This document shows, one piece after another, positions 51,117-59,452 of a stretch of 64,000 bases of DNA. The DNA is from Chloroflexota bacterium. Lineage in GTDB: Bacteria > Chloroflexota > Anaerolineae > Anaerolineales > Anaerolineaceae. The translations under genes were made by a program, and so were the position numbers. Every line of letters starts with the position of its first letter. The first letter of the stretch is position 1. Where the stretch lies: the NCBI GenBank assembly GCA_023381565.1, contig JAMCRR010000037.1, positions 50,171 to 114,170 on the forward strand, in the 5' to 3' direction. Under the pieces are notes generated by a model, which ran no database searches, was not told the DNA's origin, and saw only the letters and a list, made by a program, of their open reading frames with translations.

Positions 51117-51699
51117 TCGACGCCTCGATCTTTCACTCCCCGCGCGCATCGGCGTGGTTTCTGATACCCATGTGCCCGACCGCAACCGTGTACTGCATCC
51201 TGGGGTAATCCCCTGCCTGCAATCGCAGGGGGTGCAGGTGATCTTACATGCCGGAGATATCTCCTCTCCTGAGGTGCTCGACGAGTTGAACCGGGTGGCG
51301 CCGGTGATTGCCGTGCGCGGCAATCGAGACCGCCTGCGGCGCAGCCGGCTTCCGGAAGCCTATGACCTGAAGATCGCCGGGATATCGATCGGGCTGGCCC
51401 ACGGAGATGGCGGCTGGATGCGCTATATCGGTGACAAGCTGCGTTGGGTGCGGTACGGTTACCAGCTGGAGCGCTACACGATTCCGTTACTCGAGTTGTT
51501 CCCGCATGCCCGCGTGATTGTTTTTGGGCACACTCACCGGCCGTTGAACGAGTGGGTCGGTGGGGTGTTGCTGTTCAATCCAGGCGCCGCTGCGGAATTT
51601 GTTAGCCCGGTAGAAAATCTGGCGCCCAGCCTGGGGATCCTCACCCTGGTTTCTAACAGTGTTGTAGACAGCAAAATCGTACCAATTCGAACTGTGTAG
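51103..51699 (+). CDS. YfcE-type metallophosphoesterase
   Basis: A 198-residue calcineurin-like phosphoesterase. It starts at TTG 51103, 5 nt after GGGAGG, overlapping the MFS gene. Metal-binding motifs are in order: VVSDTHVPD, LHAGDISS, AVRGNRDRL, GLAHGDGG and VFGHTHRP. YfcE-like enzymes cleave phosphodiesters with Mn2+. The physiological substrate is unknown. It is followed by a 217-nt space with no gene. Confidence 0.9.
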   Translation: MIPVDRRLDLSLPARIGVVSDTHVPDRNRVLHPGVIPCLQSQGVQVILHAGDISSPEVLDELNRVAPVIAVRGNRDRLRRSRLPEAYDLKIAGISIGLAHGDGGWMRYIGDKLRWVRYGYQLERYTIPLLELFPHARVIVFGHTHRPLNEWVGGVLLFNPGAAAEFVSPVENLAPSLGILTLVSNSVVDSKIVPIRTV

Positions 51700-51916
51700 A
51701 GCGACCCGGTTGAATCTCCGTTGGCTCTCCGATTACCCTCAAGCCTCCGCCTTCACCCGTGTCTTATCCCTAATTTTATATTCGTTTGCTGCACGGGTAC
51801 AGCGGGACTACTACAAAATTAATAGCCGTGAACATCTCGCTGTGCTCCTACGAAATCGCTTTTATATGGCCCACAAAGTGCGACAGGCTTTTCTCTTTTC
51901 TGGGTAGGGAGGCGAT

Positions 51917-52462
51917 CTAAAACAAAAAGGGGAAAATCGAGACCAGCAGCGGATAGATCAGCAGGAAGAACCCCCCTGCCAATCCACCGAGCAGCATGCC
52001 GGCTACGATATCGGAGACATAATGGACCCCCATGACCACCCTGGCAAGAGCCATGAATGGCGCCCAGATCAGGACGATCAACCCAAACCACAGCGGTCCG
52101 AGACCGAGGGCGAGTACGGCCAGCATCATGGCGCGGGCGGCGTGCCCGGATGGAAACGAGTGTGGGTCGGTCAACCGGTAGAAGGCGCCCCATTCCCCCT
52201 CGGGACGCAAGCGGCGTACGCGAAATTTGATCAATAATACCAGCACAGCCAGGGAAAGGATCCCCAGGATGAGCAAGGCGGAACGGCTGCGCCAGGCCGG
52301 GACGCCGAACAGCCAGATCAATCCCAACACGGCCAGCCAGTACCAGGAATCTCCTGTATGCGCCAGCCATGCGACGAAGCGCCGGATCGGATGTTTTTGC
52401 CCGTCCAGGCGGATCTTTTGCGACCAGCGGTTATCGAATTCGAGCAGCCCCCTCAAGGTCAT
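51917..52462 (-). CDS. PAP2 family phosphatase
   Basis: A 181-residue membrane protein with four or five spans and the PAP2 signature: KFRVRRLRPEG (C1), FPSGHAARAM (C2, His), and RVVMGVHYVSDIVAGMLLG (C3). It would dephosphorylate polyprenyl-diphosphate or phosphatidate at the membrane. Its ATG overlaps the stop of the nucleotidyltransferase gene (ATGA), so it is the last gene of a three-gene operon. Confidence 0.9.
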   Translation of the reverse strand: MTLRGLLEFDNRWSQKIRLDGQKHPIRRFVAWLAHTGDSWYWLAVLGLIWLFGVPAWRSRSALLILGILSLAVLVLLIKFRVRRLRPEGEWGAFYRLTDPHSFPSGHAARAMMLAVLALGLGPLWFGLIVLIWAPFMALARVVMGVHYVSDIVAGMLLGGLAGGFFLLIYPLLVSIFPFLF

Positions 52463-53235
52463 AGAACTTTCTGCCTCGCCAGGTCCTCCCGAACCAGTGC
52501 AAGCTGCCCGGGTTTATCGACATCCATACCGATTTCGGCGTAGGGGCAGCGGATGGCGCGCCCACGGATGCCCAGCCGTTTGCTGGCTAATGCCGCAGCT
52601 TGCTCCAGAGTTAGCCGGTGTAGCATTAGCAGCACCAATGTATCGAAACCCAACAGCGATGCCTGCCGGAAGGGATTTTTGCGGGAGCCGATCAACTGGT
52701 CGTACACCGGGTTGTCGGCTTTCACCGCGGCCGTGCTGACTGCATTCAAATCTCCCCCGCAAACCTCCATTTCTTTGAGGCGCAAGTAGGTACGCCTGGC
52801 ATTCGGGAAGCGCTTTTCCATCAGCCCCCGCTCGATAACGTTGTAATACAGGTCGTGATCGCTTTCTTGAACCCGGGAGATCATCCAATCCACCATCTCG
52901 GGGGTGATGGTGGGGATATCGGATGACACCGCCAGCACCTGGCGTGTCTCTGGGGAGTTCTCCAGGATTTCATCCACCCCGGCACGAAGGTTTCGCAGCA
53001 TATCCCCCTGATCAGGGAGGATTGTCAGAGGCCTGGAGCAAACGAGATTGGAATAAACGGGCAATCCGACGACCACTACCCGGGTAGGCCCAGCCGCTTC
53101 ACCGATGGCATCCAGCACCCATTGGATCATAGGTTTGCCCTGTACATCCAACAGCGCTTTATAGCCGCCGTTAGTTTGTTCGTAAAGAGGCTGTCCGGGG
53201 GAGGGCTTGCCCCCCGCGGTCACGATCACATCCAT
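52459..53235 (-). CDS. MobA-like nucleotidyltransferase
   Basis: A 258-residue GT-A-type NTP transferase. It begins MDVIVTAGGKP, with KALLDVQGKPMIQWVLDAI (about residues 26-44), VSSDIPTITPEMV holding the metal-binding Asp, and MDVDKPGQLAL near the end. The variant TAGGKP...YKALLDV resembles molybdenum-cofactor guanylyltransferase and IspD-like proteins, but I cannot assign the nucleotide or acceptor. It lies 1 nt after the quinate-dehydrogenase-like gene. Confidence 0.83.
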   Translation of the reverse strand: MDVIVTAGGKPSPGQPLYEQTNGGYKALLDVQGKPMIQWVLDAIGEAAGPTRVVVVGLPVYSNLVCSRPLTILPDQGDMLRNLRAGVDEILENSPETRQVLAVSSDIPTITPEMVDWMISRVQESDHDLYYNVIERGLMEKRFPNARRTYLRLKEMEVCGGDLNAVSTAAVKADNPVYDQLIGSRKNPFRQASLLGFDTLVLLMLHRLTLEQAAALASKRLGIRGRAIRCPYAEIGMDVDKPGQLALVREDLARQKVL

Positions 53236-53236
53236 C

Positions 53237-54157
53237 TTAGTTTAACTCCTGCAATTGAGGCGTGAGTTGCAGCCGGTCGATCCAGCCGTCCATTTCATCC
53301 AGGTAGGCGCCGATATGCGCATAGTCGACGGGTTGGGTTCTCCCTGTCGCAGCGATAATGGCGGCTTCCATCATGTTTGTGCCAAAAGAACGCCCGTCCA
53401 GCACTGGGGTGGTGGTCACCAGCGATTTCACTCCTGCCCTGCAGAACAGCTCTCTGTCGTCTGGGGTAGTGGTGTTGGTGACGATCACCTTACCTTCCAG
53501 CCGGTCGGGCATGTATCGGGTGATGTAATGGCAATCGCCGGCAATCACCTGAGCCCAGATGAAGTGCTCCTGCCCTTTGGGGGTGTGTTTCTCTTGCTCT
53601 TTTCCGGTTGGGTAGAGCCATTGGAAAGGGATTCTGCCTGCCACCGGCATCAGTAGGGCGGCGAAGTTCTTGAGGCTCTTTAACGAACGCAATGTAAACG
53701 GTAAACCCAACGAGAAGATCAAATCACCAAACCTGCAATCGTATCCAGCGCCGGCAAATGAAGTAGCCATTCCCCACCGGTCGGCTGCAGAAACGACCAA
53801 AACGGTTTTGCGGGGTAGGGGCGACTCCAGTTGCATTTCTAAGAAAGTGGCGACCCGGCGTTCGAGCGTGTTCTTCAGCCCATTCCCGTCGACGAGCGGT
53901 GTCTCCCGGACAAAGCGCACCATGGGACGCACGGAGTAGAAGGGATACCAGCGCTGCCCTACCATAAGGCCAAGGTCGGCGCCCCCGACTCCGAAGGCGT
54001 CAACCTTTCCATCTAACTCCTGATAAAGCCGGGCGGCCTTTTCCATATCCCCATCGGTGCCCAGACGTTCGATTAGTACCTTTTCTCCCAGCAGCTCGAT
54101 CTCGACGGCTTTGTCGCGTTTCGATGACCCGATACTAATGCTAACAGCCCGCTTCAA
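53237..54157 (-). CDS. Quinate 5-dehydrogenase-annotated family protein
   Basis: A 306-residue cytosolic protein beginning with LKRAVSISIGSSKRDK and IERLGTDGDMEKAA. It contains the typical DAFGVGGADLGLMVGQRW, GNGLKNTLERRV, VIAGDCHYITRYMPDRL, VTNTTTPDDRELF and VTTTPVLDGRSFGTN motifs. Databases name this family quinate 5-dehydrogenase, but I know of little biochemistry behind the name, so the activity is uncertain. The start is TTG at 54157, 6 nt after GGAGG; the upstream extension to 54319 runs into poor codon use. It is the first gene of the three-gene operon. Confidence 0.72.
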   Translation of the reverse strand: MKRAVSISIGSSKRDKAVEIELLGEKVLIERLGTDGDMEKAARLYQELDGKVDAFGVGGADLGLMVGQRWYPFYSVRPMVRFVRETPLVDGNGLKNTLERRVATFLEMQLESPLPRKTVLVVSAADRWGMATSFAGAGYDCRFGDLIFSLGLPFTLRSLKSLKNFAALLMPVAGRIPFQWLYPTGKEQEKHTPKGQEHFIWAQVIAGDCHYITRYMPDRLEGKVIVTNTTTPDDRELFCRAGVKSLVTTTPVLDGRSFGTNMMEAAIIAATGRTQPVDYAHIGAYLDEMDGWIDRLQLTPQLQELN

Positions 54158-54233
54158 GGGCTTCCTCCCGTGTCCGATTTGATATTGGGGGGAGTATACA
54201 CCCGAAAGCGGGCTGTGTGTAAGGTTATCGAAT

Positions 54234-55151
54234 TTAGTCGACGTACCACATTGCGGAGTTGTCTTCCTCTTCTTCCACGCTCGCCGATTCAGGGAGGGCA
54301 GCGAATTGAGGAAGTTCAACCGGGGTTATTTCATTTCTCCGAGCCTGCCTCCAGATGTTCCAGAGGATGCCTACCCCGAGAAAACCGACGACGGCCTGTG
54401 CGGCGAACATCGCCACACCAGAGTTGGTGTAGGTCGAAATCAGGATGGGGCCTCCGTCCCACAACCCGTGCAGGGCGATGACGGTCATCCAGGCGCCGAT
54501 TACCTTCAGGTTGATGTGGAACCGTCCGCCTTTGCTCTCACGGAACAGAACCCCGGCGAGGATACCGGTCCAGACACCGTGTCCAAAGGGCGCCAGGACG
54601 CTGCGCAGCATTGTGACAAACACGACTGCTGAAAGTGATCCGCCGCTGGTCAGGAAAGCGCTGAAGGCGTACCCTGCGCTCTCTAAAGCGGCGAAACCCA
54701 TGCCCGCAGCCGCGCCCAGGATCACCCCGTCTATCTCTGAGTCATGGCTCAAATTACGGGCAATCAAGATGATCCCTAAGATTTTAGCGGTTTCTTCGAT
54801 CAAACCAACCATGAATGAGGATGTGAATGTGAGGCTGCTGATAAAAATGGGCTCGAGGAAAGCCGATAGAAAGACAGCCAGGACCCCGCCGTAGGCGAAG
54901 CTCAGGAGCGTAGATGAAATACTGAGATTGCTCCAATGACGCCGTTCGTAAAAGAAAGCCACAAATGTTACTGGAACCACGAAACTCCCGACGAAAACCA
55001 CAGTTGGGAAGAGATTCGGGTTTGAGGTCATCACCATAATTCCAAAACCGACCAGGAATAATGCCATTCCGGTCAGTAAGATTTTCCACCACGATCCTTT
55101 TCGATGAGGCTGTTCTTGAGTAAAAAATGAGTTCAAACTTTCGTTTACCAT
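54234..55151 (-). CDS. PrsW family intramembrane metalloprotease
   Basis: A 305-residue membrane protein with eight or so spans and the PrsW motifs GLIEETAKILG (paired Glu), GFAALESAGYAF, FGHGVWTGI and LHGLWDGG (His). PrsW of Bacillus cuts the anti-sigma factor RsiW. No sigma/anti-sigma pair is adjacent here, so the substrate is unknown. A hydrophilic acidic tail (SASVEEEEDNSAM) closes the protein. Confidence 0.9.
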   Translation of the reverse strand: MVNESLNSFFTQEQPHRKGSWWKILLTGMALFLVGFGIMVMTSNPNLFPTVVFVGSFVVPVTFVAFFYERRHWSNLSISSTLLSFAYGGVLAVFLSAFLEPIFISSLTFTSSFMVGLIEETAKILGIILIARNLSHDSEIDGVILGAAAGMGFAALESAGYAFSAFLTSGGSLSAVVFVTMLRSVLAPFGHGVWTGILAGVLFRESKGGRFHINLKVIGAWMTVIALHGLWDGGPILISTYTNSGVAMFAAQAVVGFLGVGILWNIWRQARRNEITPVELPQFAALPESASVEEEEDNSAMWYVD

Positions 55152-55388
55152 TACTATTCCTCCCTTTTTTGTTGCACCGGATACCCTTATTGAAATCCTC
55201 TTTGGTTGCTCTCTTTCCGGTCCCTTTCTGGCACTCAGGCCATGAGATGATCCTTTTCGGATACGGTTATAGGATACTCTAAAGTTGAATCGTTGTCTTT
55301 ATGGACAATTCATGTCAAGTTAAAGGGATTCTTAAGGCGAAGAAAGGAATGAATCGACAGAATTTTTCACCCGGTAGGGGATAATTAA

Positions 55389-55416
55389 TTGACATTCACA
55401 TGATATGTCGTATAAT
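55389..55416 (+). promoter_or_regulatory. Near-consensus promoter of the peptide ABC operon
   Basis: TTGACA (55389-55394) and TATAAT (55411-55416) with a 16-nt spacer lie 133 nt upstream of the binding-protein gene. The 400-nt region between PrsW and this operon holds no other clear gene. A GGAGGAGGTGATT stretch at 55456 looks like a ribosome binding site but no convincing frame follows it. Confidence 0.85.
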
Positions 55417-55548
55417 GAACCCAACATTTCCGTTCGAATCAATTTAATACTTCAGGGAGGAGGTGATTATCCCGGCTTGGTGTCTAGTTCTCCCCTTCGA
55501 AATACCGAACGCAGAATTCCAATTCACGCTTGATATTGGAGGAGAAAA

Positions 55549-57312
55549 GTGAAACACAAAACCTGGTTTACCCTGATGTCTATTCTGGTCTTGGCGAGCT
55601 TTGTTTTAACAGCTTGCGGCGCTCCAGCCACCCCCACCGCAGCTCCACCGGCAGCAGCCCCTACCACTGCCCCGCAAGCCCAACCAACGGCAGTGCCACC
55701 AACTACGCCCCCTCAACCCACTGAGCCCCCAACTGCAGCCCCCGCGGCATTCACGCCACTGTCCGTCTCTGCTCCGGACTGCAATTACGGCTCAGCGGAC
55801 ATCCCTGCTCAAATTAAGTCCATCGAAGCAGTGGATCAATATACCGTCAAATTCACACTCTGCAGCTCCGACCCGGCGTTCCCCTCCAAGGTAGCCTTTG
55901 CGGCCTTCTCCATCACAAGTAAGGCTTACCTGGATGCCAATGGCGGGGATTCGGTGACGATGAGCGAACAGCCCAACGGCACCGGCCCCTACATGCTCAA
56001 AGAGTGGGTGCGCGGCGATCACATCACCTTCGAGGCTAACCCCAACTATTGGGGAACCCCACCCAAGGACCAGACGGTGATCTTCCGCTGGTCGGACCAG
56101 GCAGCACAACGGCTGCTGGAGCTTCAATCCGGTACCGTGGATGGGATCGATAACCCCTCCACTGAGGATTTTGCGGCCATTGAAGCCGATCCCAATCTGA
56201 CGCTCTACCCGCGCGCTGCCAACAACATCTTCTACCTGGGAATGACCAATACGATCAAACCCTTCGATGACGTAAAAGTACGCCAGGCAGTGGCCATGGC
56301 GATCAACAAGCAGCGCATCGTCGACAGTTTCTATCCGGGCGGCTCCACCGTCGCAGACCAGTTCCTGCCTCCTTTCATATTGCCCGGTTACACCGAAGGG
56401 TTGAAGTGGTACGACTACGATCCAACCGCTGCCAAGGCTTTGTTGGCTGAGGCTGGATTCCCCAATGGCTTTAGCACCACCATCTCCTACCGTATGGTCG
56501 ACCGTGGCTACCTGCCCTCCCCTGACAAAGTAACCCAGGAGATCCAGGCTGAGTTGGCTGTGATCGGCATTAAAGCCAAGATCGTCGAGGAGGAATCGGC
56601 TGCCTTCATTACGAACACCTCGGATGGCAAAGAGCCGCTCTATCTGCTCGGCTGGACCGGCGACTACCCGGATTCCACCAACTACCTGGATATGCATTTC
56701 GCCAATAGCAACAATAAGCAGTTCGGTACGCTCTTCCCGGACCTGGTCAATGAGATTAAAACCGCGTCCACACTATCCGATGCAGCCGCCCGGCAGCAGC
56801 ACTACGATAAGGCTAATGAGCTGATCAAGCAGTACGTGCCCATGGTTCCTGTAGCCCATGGCGGCTCGGCGGATGTCTTTAAATCCACTGTGGAAGGGGC
56901 GCACTCCAGCCCATTGGGCGATGAGTACTTCGCGGTGATGAACCAGCCCGGCGGGCAGCTTGTCTGGATGCAGAGCGGCGAGCCGGCTGCTCTGTGGTGC
57001 AGTGACGAGACCGACGGCGAGACTCTGCGCGCTTGTATTCAGATGTATGACGCGCTGCTGTCCTTCTCAATTGGCGGAACCGAGGTTCAACCTGGTTTAG
57101 CCGAAACCTGGTCCTCCAACACGGATCTGACCGAGTGGACTTTCAACCTGCGCAAGAACGTCAAGTTCTTCAACGGCGACATCTTGAACGCCAATGATGT
57201 CGTGGCGACCTTCGCCTCGCAATGGGACGCCAAGAGCCCGAACCACAAAGGGCGCACCGGCACGTTCGAATATTTTGGGGCGTTCTTTGGCGCCATGCTG
57301 AACACCCAGTGA
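55549..57312 (+). CDS. Peptide/oligosaccharide ABC transporter binding protein with permuted domain order
   Basis: A 587-residue SBP_bac_5-type lipoprotein. It has a signal peptide with lipobox VLTAC (Cys23), a Pro/Ala/Thr linker (about 25-68), and then residues 72-465 covering what is normally the middle and C-terminal parts (IKSIEAVDQYTVKFTL; NGTGPYMLKEW; KVRQAVAMAINKQRIVDSFYP; YLLGWTGDYPDSTNYL). Residues 470-587 hold what is normally the N-terminal lobe (ALWCSDETDGETL; MYDALLSF; LAETWSSNTDLTEWTFNLRKNVKFFNGD; ANDVVATF). The order is thus permuted relative to the usual family. The start is GTG at 55549 after GGAGGAG. It delivers ligand to the two permeases downstream. Confidence 0.88.
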   Translation: MKHKTWFTLMSILVLASFVLTACGAPATPTAAPPAAAPTTAPQAQPTAVPPTTPPQPTEPPTAAPAAFTPLSVSAPDCNYGSADIPAQIKSIEAVDQYTVKFTLCSSDPAFPSKVAFAAFSITSKAYLDANGGDSVTMSEQPNGTGPYMLKEWVRGDHITFEANPNYWGTPPKDQTVIFRWSDQAAQRLLELQSGTVDGIDNPSTEDFAAIEADPNLTLYPRAANNIFYLGMTNTIKPFDDVKVRQAVAMAINKQRIVDSFYPGGSTVADQFLPPFILPGYTEGLKWYDYDPTAAKALLAEAGFPNGFSTTISYRMVDRGYLPSPDKVTQEIQAELAVIGIKAKIVEEESAAFITNTSDGKEPLYLLGWTGDYPDSTNYLDMHFANSNNKQFGTLFPDLVNEIKTASTLSDAAARQQHYDKANELIKQYVPMVPVAHGGSADVFKSTVEGAHSSPLGDEYFAVMNQPGGQLVWMQSGEPAALWCSDETDGETLRACIQMYDALLSFSIGGTEVQPGLAETWSSNTDLTEWTFNLRKNVKFFNGDILNANDVVATFASQWDAKSPNHKGRTGTFEYFGAFFGAMLNTQ

Positions 57313-57416
57313 TCCATCAATAACTTTGAACTATGGATGGGGTTCTGCCTGAAGGTTGGTTATCGCCAGCCTCCGGCAAACCCCATCCTCAAATACTTTT
57401 ATCAGTTTGGAGAACG

Positions 57417-58496
57417 ATGATACAGTTTGTAATCCGCCGCCTGCTCCTGCTGCTTCCGGTGATGGCAGGCATATTACTCGTCACGTTTACGATCGTCCGC
57501 TTGATCCCTGGCGATCCGTGCGTGGTGATGTTGGGGGAACGCGCCACGCAGGCAAAATGCGATGCCTTCAAAGAACGCTTCGGCCTCGACGAAAGCATCC
57601 CAGTGCAGTTCGTGCGCTACCTGAACAACGTGATCCATGGCGACCTGGGCACCTCGATTAAAAGTGGGCAGTATGTCGTCGATATCATCGCTCAACGGCT
57701 GCCCATGACCATTGAATTGACCATAGGCGCCATGTTATTTTCCACCACGCTGGGAGTTTTTTTAGGACTGATCTCTGCCATCCGGCGCAACAGCGCTACT
57801 GACGTCATCACCATGATCGGAGCCAACGTGGGGGTATCCATGCCGGTTTTCTGGCTGGGGTTGATGCTGGCTTACGTTTTTGCCCTACTGCTGAAAGGGA
57901 CGCCTTTCTTTATTCCTCCCTCCGGAAGGCTCTCCTCTGGTCTTAGCCTGGTTCCCCTGGCTACCACCGTATTCCACCTGCAGGACGTGCAGGGTTTGCC
58001 CAAGTTTATCCTCACCTTCTTATCCAGCTCGGTGATCGTTGACAGCATTGCCACCGGGCGATTTAACATGTTGAAAGATGGCCTCTGGCACCTTATCTTG
58101 CCTTCGGTAGCCGTCGGCACTATCCCGCTGGCGGTCATCGCTCGCATGACGCGTTCCAGTCTGTTGGAGGTGCTGGGGCAAGATTACATCCGTACGGCGC
58201 GCGCTAAGGGCTTGAAGGAGCGATTGGTGTTGTTCCGGCATGCTTTTCGAAATGCGTTGATCCCCATCGTCACCGTGATTGGCCTGGAAACTGGTGCGCT
58301 GCTCTCCGGAGCCGTGCTGACGGAGACGGTCTTTGCCTTGCCTGGGGTCGGCACAGCCCTGGTGCAGGGGATTCTCGCCAGAGATTACCCGGTGGTACAG
58401 GGCTTTACCATCGTTGTCGCCATCATCTTCGTATTAGTCAATCTAATCGTGGATGTCTCTTACGCCTACATGGATCCCCGGATCCGGTTGGATTAA
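57417..58496 (+). CDS. ABC transporter permease, DppB/OppB type
   Basis: A 359-residue permease starting MIQFVIRRLLLLLPVMAGI. It has six spans, the DDxx-type N-terminal region PGDPCVVMLGERAT, and the coupling EAA loop YIRTARAKGLKERLVLFRHAFRNALIPIVT that docks on the ATPase. I chose the ATG at 57417 (GGAGAACG before it) over the 28-codon upstream extension. The ATPase genes oppD and oppF are not nearby, so they are supplied from elsewhere. Confidence 0.9.
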   Translation: MIQFVIRRLLLLLPVMAGILLVTFTIVRLIPGDPCVVMLGERATQAKCDAFKERFGLDESIPVQFVRYLNNVIHGDLGTSIKSGQYVVDIIAQRLPMTIELTIGAMLFSTTLGVFLGLISAIRRNSATDVITMIGANVGVSMPVFWLGLMLAYVFALLLKGTPFFIPPSGRLSSGLSLVPLATTVFHLQDVQGLPKFILTFLSSSVIVDSIATGRFNMLKDGLWHLILPSVAVGTIPLAVIARMTRSSLLEVLGQDYIRTARAKGLKERLVLFRHAFRNALIPIVTVIGLETGALLSGAVLTETVFALPGVGTALVQGILARDYPVVQGFTIVVAIIFVLVNLIVDVSYAYMDPRIRLD

Positions 58497-58501
58497 CCTT
58501 C

Positions 58502-59437
58502 ATGGCAGCCCAATTAGAAATACCTTCTTTACCCATTGAGAATATTTACGAGCGCCGCTCCCCGGCTGTGGAAGCACTTCGCCGTTTAGTACGCCACCGG
58601 TCGGCACAGGTAGGCTTTTTCTTACTGGGGATCCTCATACTGGTCGCTATTTTTGCCCCTCTGATCGCTCCCTATGACCCCACCACCCCGCTCTACGACG
58701 TGAAACGCCGGTCGCCACCCTGCATCCATCTGTTAGGCTGCCCGGCAGACCAAGCCCAGCACATTTTTGGCACAGATAGCAATTTCCGCGACCTGTTTTC
58801 GCGCGTGATTTTTGGCTCGCGCTTATCGCTGCAAATTGGGCTAACCACGATCAGCTTTGCGATCTTTATCGGCGGGCTATTAGGCGCCTTTGCCGGATAC
58901 CTGGGAGGCTGGCTGGATAACGTGATCATGCGCACGATGGACGTCTTGATGGCTTTCCCCAGCCTGCTGCTGGCTATCGCTATCGTCAGCGTGCTGGGTC
59001 CTGGGCTGATTAACGCGCTTCTGGCAATCGGTTTCGTCTCGATCCCGGTGTATGCGCGCCTGGTACGAGCCACGATCTTATCGGTAAAAGAGCTGGATTA
59101 CGTCAGCGCCTCGCGTGCATTAGGCGCCTCGCACATGAGCCTGCTGTTTAACCGGATCCTTCCCAACGCGCTGACCCCGTTGATCGTACGCGGGACACTG
59201 GGCATCGCCACTGCCATTTTGGACGCCGCGGCGTTGTCCTTTCTGGGGCTGGGCGCTGAAGCCCCAACCCCGGAATGGGGCTTGATGCTGGGTGAGGAGC
59301 GCAACAGCGTGTTCAATGCGCCGCATTTGGTCTTTTTCCCAGGCGTGGCGATTATGTTAACGGTGCTGGCGTTCAACCTCGTGGGAGATGGGATGCGCGA
59401 TGCGCTGGACCCGCGACTGCGCGGAAAAAACATTTAG
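58502..59437 (+). CDS. ABC transporter permease, DppC/OppC type
   Basis: A 311-residue permease beginning 5 nt after the DppB-like gene. It has an N-terminal span and cytosolic lead (LRRLVRHRSAQVGFFLLGILILVAIFAPLIAPYDP), HIFGTDSNFRDLFSRVIFGSR, five further spans, and the EAA loop YVSASRALGASHMSLLFNRILPNALTPLIV. A C-rich loop (SPPCIHLLGCPADQ) is a small oddity. With DppB and the binding protein it forms the membrane part of a peptide importer. Confidence 0.9.
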   Translation: MAAQLEIPSLPIENIYERRSPAVEALRRLVRHRSAQVGFFLLGILILVAIFAPLIAPYDPTTPLYDVKRRSPPCIHLLGCPADQAQHIFGTDSNFRDLFSRVIFGSRLSLQIGLTTISFAIFIGGLLGAFAGYLGGWLDNVIMRTMDVLMAFPSLLLAIAIVSVLGPGLINALLAIGFVSIPVYARLVRATILSVKELDYVSASRALGASHMSLLFNRILPNALTPLIVRGTLGIATAILDAAALSFLGLGAEAPTPEWGLMLGEERNSVFNAPHLVFFPGVAIMLTVLAFNLVGDGMRDALDPRLRGKNI

Positions 59438-59452
59438 TCTATATGTAACCGG

